Shown here piece by piece: positions 57,841 through 64,000 of a DNA stretch of 64,000 nucleotides (position 1 is the stretch's first letter; each line of letters begins with the position of its first letter). The stretch covers positions 4,216,001 through 4,280,000 of the forward strand of contig JBHGNT010000012.1 of NCBI GenBank assembly GCA_043228905.1, read 5' to 3'. A program made the position numbers and the translations under genes. Source of the stretch: Azolla caroliniana (Eukaryota > Polypodiophyta). The notes beneath the pieces were generated by a model. It searched no databases. It was given only the letters and a program-made list of their open reading frames with translations, and was not told where the DNA came from.

Positions 57841-57902
57841 GTCGTCGCCCTCTCCTGGATCGTCCGGTTGATTCATTCTGGTGCGCCATTCTGCATGGGT
57901 GT

Positions 57903-57907
57903 GTATG
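57903..57907. other. Target-site duplication GTATG (left)
   Basis: Exact 5-bp repeat with 63431-63435, flanking the younger copia element. Confidence 0.95.
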
Positions 57908-58221
57908 TGTTGAGAATCAAGCTCAACTTGGTCTAGTCTGTGAACTCACCTTGAGAGTGAAGAGACACTCAAACGGTCAAGAGTCGCCATTATGTCACCA
58001 CTTTGTATTCTAGCATTTAGTATGAGTCATAGAATCATATTCTATGACACATAACTTATGAGCTTTCACATTCCCCATGCTCCATGAGTCTTGTAGTTAA
58101 TGAAGAGAGAGGGTGACTACATAAAGCACCCTCCTCCCACCTTGTATAATGTTGTGTCTTTCTCCTTTGTTAATATACTTAACCTTGCGTATACTCTGTG
58201 TCTCTTTCTCTCTCTCTCTCT

Positions 58222-58264
<43 letters not shown>

Positions 58265-58309
58265 CACACTTGTTCCACTTCACAAGAATCCATCTCTTGA
58301 TTCTTTACA
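57908..58309 (+). repeat. 5' LTR of the younger copia element (402 bp)
   Basis: TGTTGAGAATC ... TTCTTTACA. It is nearly identical to 63035-63430. Most differences are in the (TC)n and (AC)n runs (58203-58260) and a few substitutions. A CCTTGTATAATG TATA-like word is followed by the repeats. Confidence 0.95.
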
Positions 58310-58322
58310 TGGTATCAGAGCG
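58310..58322 (+). promoter_or_regulatory. Primer-binding site, tRNA-iMet
   Basis: TGGTATCAGAGCG directly follows the LTR. It is complementary to CCA plus the 3' end of initiator tRNA-Met. All ten template-encoded bases match the tRNA gene at 51188-51259. Confidence 0.93.
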
Positions 58323-58468
58323 ATTTGGTAGCTCGATCTAGCCCATTCGCCTCATCGTGATCGTGTGTTGTGCTCCATGCCGACGACCAAGAACCGGCTC
58401 ATCGCTATCGTAGCTTCGCTACATAGTTCGCATTCGAAGAGAGAAGAAGAAGAAGAAGAATCGACATA

Positions 58469-59476
58469 ATGAATACTCAAATGGGGAGTGCTCTCCCTAC
58501 TGAGAAGTTGGATCGAAACAACTTCGCAACTTGGGAGTACAAGATGCACCAATACCTTGTTGGACAAGGCTATTGGAGCTACATCAACGGAGCGCATGAA
58601 GACCGACCCGCCGAAGCGGCTCCCGGATACGCGACATGGGAGCAAGCCGCAAGCCGCGTGATGTATTGTTTGGCGACATGTGTTCACGACCACATGCTCG
58701 GTTACATTCGAGAAGCCAAGACGCCGAAGGAAGAGTGGGAAAATCTACGAAAGATTTTCGCCGCCAACACGACCGCGAGGAAGCTTCAACTCCGCCAAGA
58801 GTTGAACAACATTCAACAAAGGGACATGTCCATCACGACATACACCTTGAATATCAAGGAGCTTTGCGACTCACTCAGCTCAATAAGCGTAAGTATAGAT
58901 GATGATGAGATGGTGCAAATATGCCTCGGCGGCCTCGCACCACGGTTCGGCATGATGCGAACCGTCGTTCTAGCACGAGAGAAATCTCCCTCCTTCTTCG
59001 AGCTCCAATCAATGCTATTGGTCGAAGAAAACCACGTGCGTACAAGGAGCAATGAGTTGGAAGGCCACATGCTCTACACACACTCTAATGGAGGAAGAGG
59101 ACGCGAACGAGCGAGAGGCCGATTTGGCCAAGGACAAGGCGGACGAGGTCCGACCTACGACAACAACTCCCAATTTCAGCCGCAAAACGGAGGCCAACGA
59201 GGAACCTTCACAAGAAGGGGGAGCTTCCACTCCAGGCCGAGCCATCAAAACGCAACCGAATGCGAATATTGTGGAAAGCTCAGCCACCACGAAGAAGAGT
59301 GCCAAAAGAAGATGCGTGAATCAGCTTCCACAAGCCAACAACTCACGAATTACTCACACAATTCCAACTACGAAGAGTATAGCGGAATGTACGGGAACAA
59401 CTCCGACTACGAAGATCGTGGCGGAATGTATGCACGCAACTCCGACCGTGGCGTGAATGTTCATGATGAAACATAG
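58469..59476 (+). CDS. Copia gag polyprotein (335 aa)
   Basis: Opens with MNTQMGSALPTEKLDRNNF, the start style of copia gag proteins ('L-x-G-x-N-F/Y-x-x-W'), here continuing ATWEYKMHQYLVGQGYW. The UBN2-type gag helices follow (ARKLQLRQELNNIQQRDMSI; LGGLAPRFGMMRTVVLAREK), then a GRG-rich basic stretch and a CCHC knuckle CEYCGKLSHHEEEC. A tail contains the repeat NSDYED/NSNYEE. It would form the particle and bind RNA. The frame ends at TAG 59474-59476 while pol is open in another frame from 59457. I take this as a one-base frameshift in what is normally one continuous ORF. Confidence 0.9.
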   Translation: MNTQMGSALPTEKLDRNNFATWEYKMHQYLVGQGYWSYINGAHEDRPAEAAPGYATWEQAASRVMYCLATCVHDHMLGYIREAKTPKEEWENLRKIFAANTTARKLQLRQELNNIQQRDMSITTYTLNIKELCDSLSSISVSIDDDEMVQICLGGLAPRFGMMRTVVLAREKSPSFFELQSMLLVEENHVRTRSNELEGHMLYTHSNGGRGRERARGRFGQGQGGRGPTYDNNSQFQPQNGGQRGTFTRRGSFHSRPSHQNATECEYCGKLSHHEEECQKKMRESASTSQQLTNYSHNSNYEEYSGMYGNNSDYEDRGGMYARNSDRGVNVHDET

Positions 59477-62400
59477 AGCAAACTCTATGTTGGCCTCTAC
59501 CTCAACTAGTGCCTCCAGTCCGGAAGACGTATGGTTCGTCGATTCCAGTGCCTCAAACCATATGACATTGCATCAAGAATGGTTCCGAGAACTTCGAGAG
59601 CCAGACCGACTCGGCTATGTCGAAACCGGAGATGACACTACGCACCCGATTCGGCACATCGGCAATGTTCTGTTCGGAAAAGAAGGTAAGCAAAATTACA
59701 TTAAAAATGTCTTGCATGTACCGACCATTACGAAGAATTTGGTCTCCGTCGGCCAAATTGTAGAGCAAGGGATGCAAGTTCGATTTAATCAAGGCGGTTG
59801 CTTCATTGAAAAAGAGGGCCGACTCATCGCACGCGGACGAAGAGAGGGCCAAATGTTCATTCTCGACTCACACGAGATGAAATCCGCCATGTTCGCAAAG
59901 GGCATGAAAGACGATTCCGACATAGAGTTATGGCACAAGCGGATTGGCCATATAAATCTCCAAAAGCTCAAAGCAATGAAATCGAAAGGAGTTTTCATAA
60001 GACTCCCAACATTCAAAGAGAAGGAGTTTGAAGGTGTATGCAAAGCGTGCCAATTCGGCAAGCAACACCGACACCCATTCCCGAAAGAGCGGAACGTGAG
60101 CAAAGGTCTAACTCGAGTAGTCCATTCCGACGTATGGGGACCGGTGCAGATGGCTACATTCGGTGGATGCCGATATTACGTGCTCTTCATCGACGACTTC
60201 TCCAGGCACAATTGGATCTACCCGATGCGGCAAAAGAGCGAAGTGTTCGGACACTTCCAAAATTTCAAGAATGAAGTCGAGAAAGCCACATGCCGACATG
60301 TACGTTGTCTTCGATCGGATGGCGGCAAGGAGTACTTCTCGGATGATTTCACGGCGTATCTTCGAAAGGAAGGAATTCGGCGAGAATTCCTTTGCCGACA
60401 CACTCTGCAACAAAACGGGGTAGCCGAGCGCGAAAATCGGCACATCCTCGAAGTAGCGCGGGCCATGATGAACGAGAAGCATATGCCCAAGTCATATTGG
60501 GCCGAAGCTGCAAATACGGCCGTCTACCTAATGAACCGGTGCACAACATCCGGCATGCACGAGGTCACTCCGCACGAAATATACTTCAGAAAGAAGCCGG
60601 ACTTATCGCACATCCGCATATTCGGAGCGATAGCGTACGTGCACATCCCCGATGAGGAGCGTCAAAAGCTTGACCCGAAGTCGGAGAAATGTATCGTCGT
60701 AGGATACTCATTGGAGCAAAAGGGGTACAAGTGCTACAACCCTTCAACTCGAAAATCTCGAGTAAGTCGAGACATCGTTTTTGACGAGTTCGCATCCTGG
60801 TACGCACCAAAGACAACTCCGACTCCAACTCCGCTCGACCCGGAATTCGCTGAACAAGAGATCGAGGATGAAGATCGCCTTACGTGCATATTCGAAGAAA
60901 GTCCGATCATGACCCGATTGAGCGGACCACAAGAGCCGTTGAGCGATCAAAGCACATCACGGCCTAGCCCAAAGATGGACAAAGGCAAGGCGAAAATGTC
61001 AGAATACGAAGATGATCGCTTCAACGACAATGAGTCGACTCACTCACTCGACAATGAGTTCGGCAATTTCGAGGTACCAATCGGAGCTAAGAAAGCCCTC
61101 ATCTCTGCAAATGAAAAACTCCGCCGATCCACCCGTGAAAAGAACCCATAAGCCGATTCGGCTACAACGATTATATGGCGTACCATTACGCCTTTATGAT
61201 GAAGGTAGCGACAGTACGGGAGCTGGAAACCTTTTTGGAAGCCGCGAAGGACCCGCGATGGATCGAAGCAATGAACGAGGAGATGCATGCACTATGGAAG
61301 AACGAAACGTGGGATCTCGTTTCCACCTCACCACACAAAAAGGCGATCGGATGCAGATGGATCTACAAGGTAAAGTTTAACGCCGATGGCTCCGTAAACC
61401 GCTACAAAGCTCGACTTGTAGCGAAAGGATACGCTCAAACGCATGGTGTCGACTACGAAGAGACCTTTGCCCCAGTGGCAAAGATGATGACGGTGCGGAC
61501 CGTAATTGCGCTTGCCGCGGCGAAAGGATGGCAACTCCATCAAATGGACGTCAAGAACGCCTTTCTACAAGGCGAATTAGAAGAGGAGGTGTACATGATA
61601 CAACCACCTGGCTTCAACTTGAGCACCCATCCGAAAGTTGTATGCCGACTCAAGAAGCCACTCTACGGCCTCAAGCAAGCACCGCGTGCTTAGCATTCGA
61701 AGATAACGCAATAGCTTCATCAAATCGGCTTTTGTATGTCAAAATCGGACAACTCCCTCTGCATACGAAGCGATTCCGCAAGTCCGATTGTCATCATTTT
61801 ATATGTGGATGACCTAGTAATTGGCAGTGAGGATCTGGACGACATCAATAAGGTCAAATCCCTCCTTTCCGACAAGTTCAAGATGACGGACATGAAGGAG
61901 CTCCACTACTTCCTCGGCATCGAGGTAATTCGGACTCCGGCCGGAATCATGATCTCTCAACGGCACTACATCCTCAACTTGTTATACAAGTTCGGGATGG
62001 CTGAGTTCAAATCCGTGGCAACCCCGCTCAATCGCAACCTCAAACTAGATGCGAACTCTGGCACCAAAGCGTGTGAGCCGATTCAGTATCGGCAACTCAT
62101 CAAGAGTCTCATCTACCTCACGATCACACGACCCGATCTCAGTTATCCGATCGGTCTCCTTAGCCAATTCATGCAAACACTGCGTGATACTCACTTGGAT
62201 TGTGCTAAGCGAGTTCTATGCTACGTGAGAGACACAATGGATTGCGGCATCCTCTACAAGAACGCGGTGCCAATACGACTCGAGGGGTACACAAACGCCG
62301 ATTGGGCTGGCTACAAAGCTGATAGAAGATCAACCTCTAGATTTGTTTTCTCCCTCGACAGTAGAGCAATATCCTGGAGTAGCAAGAAGCAGCCTATCGT

Positions 62401-62788
62401 CGCTCTTTCGAGTACGGAGGCGGAATACAGGGGTGCAGCCGTAGCTGCGTGTGAAGCCGTATGGCTCAAGAGGATTTTGAAGGATCTGGGCGTACCCATC
62501 AAGGATTCGACTTCCCTTTACTGCAACAACATGAGCAATATCTATTTGGCTCGGAACCCGGTGTTCCACACGCGGACAAAGCACATCGAACTTCACTATC
62601 ACTTCATCCGAGAGCACGTTCTGGCTGGTGATGTCGACCTACAACACATTAGCACCAATCTTCAAACGGCCGACATCTTCACTAAAGCCTTAGGAGCCGA
62701 CAAGCTATGGCAATTCATGACCGATCTCGGATTGACGATCCCTGACCTGGCAAGCTTGAGGGGGAGTACTAAAGACACTAGGCAATAA
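59457..62788 (+). pseudogene. Copia pol: protease, integrase, RT, RNase H (frame-broken)
   Basis: 59457-61151 is one frame. The protease box is VWFVDSSASNHMTL (D-S-S where D-S-G is expected). The integrase zinc finger is HKRIGHINL ... CKACQFGK. The integrase core has acidic residues in HSDVWGPV, CLRSDGGKEYFS and QQNGVAERENRH. A one-base shift near 61148 leads to RT in another frame. 61175-61693 has the [19 protein letters not shown] palm start. Two TAG codons (61691-61693 and about 61712) follow at positions that read W and Y in relatives, then ILYVDDLVIGS at about 61797-61829 and the RT end. RNase H follows (NADWAGYKADRRSTSRF, ALSSTEAEYRGAA, TRTKHIELHYHFIREH), ending at 62788. Four breaks plus the protease change make it inactive. 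Confidence 0.93.
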
Positions 62789-63034
62789 CCGCGCACTACG
62801 CAATAACGTGTGGATTCCGCAACCACGCAACAAAGTAGCGAAGAGCCGATCTACCGTGCAAAGCCGCAAAGAAAGACGCAAGCCGAAGCACAAACTTCGC
62901 AACTACGCACAACACAAGCTGGAGCACGGATTCCGCAACTCCGCATAAAGCGAGTCGACACAGACTCCAGAACGCGAGTTGAAGCGGATTTCGGATACCG
63001 TTTGAAACCGACCCGACTTGAGCTTGAGGGGGCG
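62753..63034 (+). promoter_or_regulatory. Polypurine tract, duplicated, with a CGCAAC-rich spacer
   Basis: GCTTGAGGGGGCG (63022-63034) abuts the 3' LTR. A second AGCTTGAGGGGGAGTAC lies at about 62753-62769, 270 bp earlier and just inside the end of pol. The DNA between them is made of CCGCAAC / ACGCAAC-type words. Confidence 0.8.
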
Positions 63035-63430
63035 TGTTGAGAATCAAGCTCAACTTGGTCTAGTCTGTGAACTCACCTTGAGAGTGAAGAGACACACCAA
63101 CGGTCAAGAGTCGCCATTATGTCACCACTTTGTATTCTAGCATTTAGTATGAGTCATAGAATCATATTCTATGACACATAACTTATGAGCTTTCACATTC
63201 CCCATGCTCCATGAGTCTTGTAGTTAATGAAGAGAGAGGGTGACTACATAAAGCACCCTCCTCCCACCTTGTATAATGTTGTGTCTTTCTCCTTTGTTAA
63301 TATACTTAACCTTGCGTATACTCTGTGTCTCTTTCTCTCTCTCTCTCTCTCTATCTCATACACACACACACACACACACACAGATCACACCTATTCCGCT
63401 TCACAAGAATCCATCTCTTGATTCTTTACA
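63035..63430 (+). repeat. 3' LTR of the younger copia element (396 bp)
   Basis: TGTTGAGAATC ... TTCTTTACA, followed by GTATG (63431-63435), the right target-site duplication. Confidence 0.95.
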
Positions 63431-63435
63431 GTATG

Positions 63436-64000
63436 GAACGGTCTTTTGGTTCCAGATCCCTTTGTCGGTTAAGTACTATTTGAAGGCTTGGGAGGTGTAT
63501 TCACCTCCGTTGTCAGAGCAGAGTGTCTTCACTCTGTATCCTGATCAGTTCTCTATTCAGCTATCCACCGAGTGAAGACCTCGAGCGCATTGTCTTTCGA
63601 CCTAATCGAGTAGGCCCATACCTTTTGTGTACAATCATCTACGAATGTGATGAAATACTGGGAACCTCTTAGTGATCGTTCAGACATAGGGGCACATATA
63701 TCTGTTTGCACGAGCTCTAGAGGTTGTCGTACCGTCTCATAGTGGAGAGGGTACGGACTTCGGGTCTGTTTCCCGTAATGACAATGCTCGCAAAAGTCGG
63801 TCTTTGTCTAAAGCTTCGGAATGTAGCCGATCTCCATTAGCAGATCTAGTCTAGCTTGAGACATATGGCTGAGTTGGCCATGCCATAGTTTTGGATCCTA
63901 CAATTCGGCTATGTTCACTTCCCCTTCTGGACTGATCACAATCAATGGATACAATTTATTGTACTTATATCCATTTCTGATTTTTAGATTTCCTCGACTG
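63436..64000 (-). pseudogene. Older copia pol: integrase zinc finger and core (right part)
   Basis: Read on the minus strand from the window edge. PLIVISPEGEVNI is the pre-integrase linker. LWHGQLSHMSQARLDLLM and CEHCHYGK are the zinc finger. QPLELVQTDICAP, ITFVDDCTQKVWAYS and TLCSDNGGEYTSQAF are the integrase core. Single stops interrupt it (for example before DPKLWHG). It runs into the younger element at 63431. The matching end lies at 57907, and one GTATG must be removed to join them. Gag and protease would lie outside the window to the right. Confidence 0.88.

Larger units (their letters stand above)
57908..63430 (+). mobile_element. Younger Ty1/copia element, complete ends, broken ORFs
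   Basis: 5.5 kb with two LTRs, an exact 5-bp target duplication (GTATG), a tRNA-iMet primer-binding site directly after the 5' LTR, and a polypurine tract before the 3' LTR. The domain order is gag, protease, integrase, RT, RNase H. It was inserted in the opposite orientation into the integrase of an older copia element. Confidence 0.97.

Noticed and set aside
58100-58331. Small frames with (TH)n or (HT)n in the copia LTRs
   Set aside because: They are translations of the (AC)n microsatellite in the LTR.

Overview
The window is nuclear DNA from a land plant. It holds a chloroplast-targeted CBS-pair gene with eight GT-AG exons, a chloroplast cyclophilin of the CYP26-2 type, a eukaryotic initiator tRNA-Met, and many plant-style retrotransposons. 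AT-rich spacers, long introns and a transposase-like family that I associate with animals and early-diverging plants suggest a fern, lycophyte or another repeat-rich non-flowering plant. That placement is inference only. Only three loci look like intact host genes: the cyclophilin (about 40.3-41.7 kb), the CBS protein (44.9-50.3 kb) and the tRNA (51.2 kb).

Layout. 0.3-4.8 kb: low-complexity pyrimidine/purine-rich repeats in opposite orientations, a probable LTR with 40-bp repeats, and a broken coiled-coil ORF. 5.9-16.2 kb: a decayed transposase-like gene on the + strand, split by a Ty3-type LTR retrotransposon with both LTRs (6347-13449, coding on the minus strand). 16.5-22.35 kb: a second, truncated member of the same Ty3 family with one LTR. 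23.7-29.5 kb: an unrecognised multi-exon minus-strand gene or pseudogene. One of its introns is filled with the palindrome TAGCTAATTAGCTA, and a 3-kb foldback element sits in its last exon. 30.65-31.5 kb: an ORF1-like pseudogene. 34.1-37.6 kb: a decayed LINE (non-LTR) reverse transcriptase. 38.6 and 51.5 kb: two copies of a tRNA-derived, SINE-like repeat. 54.86-64 kb: an old minus-strand Ty1/copia element split by a younger plus-strand copia element with matching LTRs and a perfect 5-bp target duplication.

Most of the story is nested insertion. In three places (Ty3 in the transposase-like gene, foldback in the unknown gene, copia in copia) removing the insert together with one copy of its target duplication brings the flanking reading frame back into register. 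This supports the boundaries given. A fourth insertion, a non-autonomous hAT-like element with an 8-bp target duplication, lies inside intron 3 of the CBS gene. The strongest candidate for something undescribed is the unknown gene at 23.7-29.5 kb together with the palindromic intron arrays.
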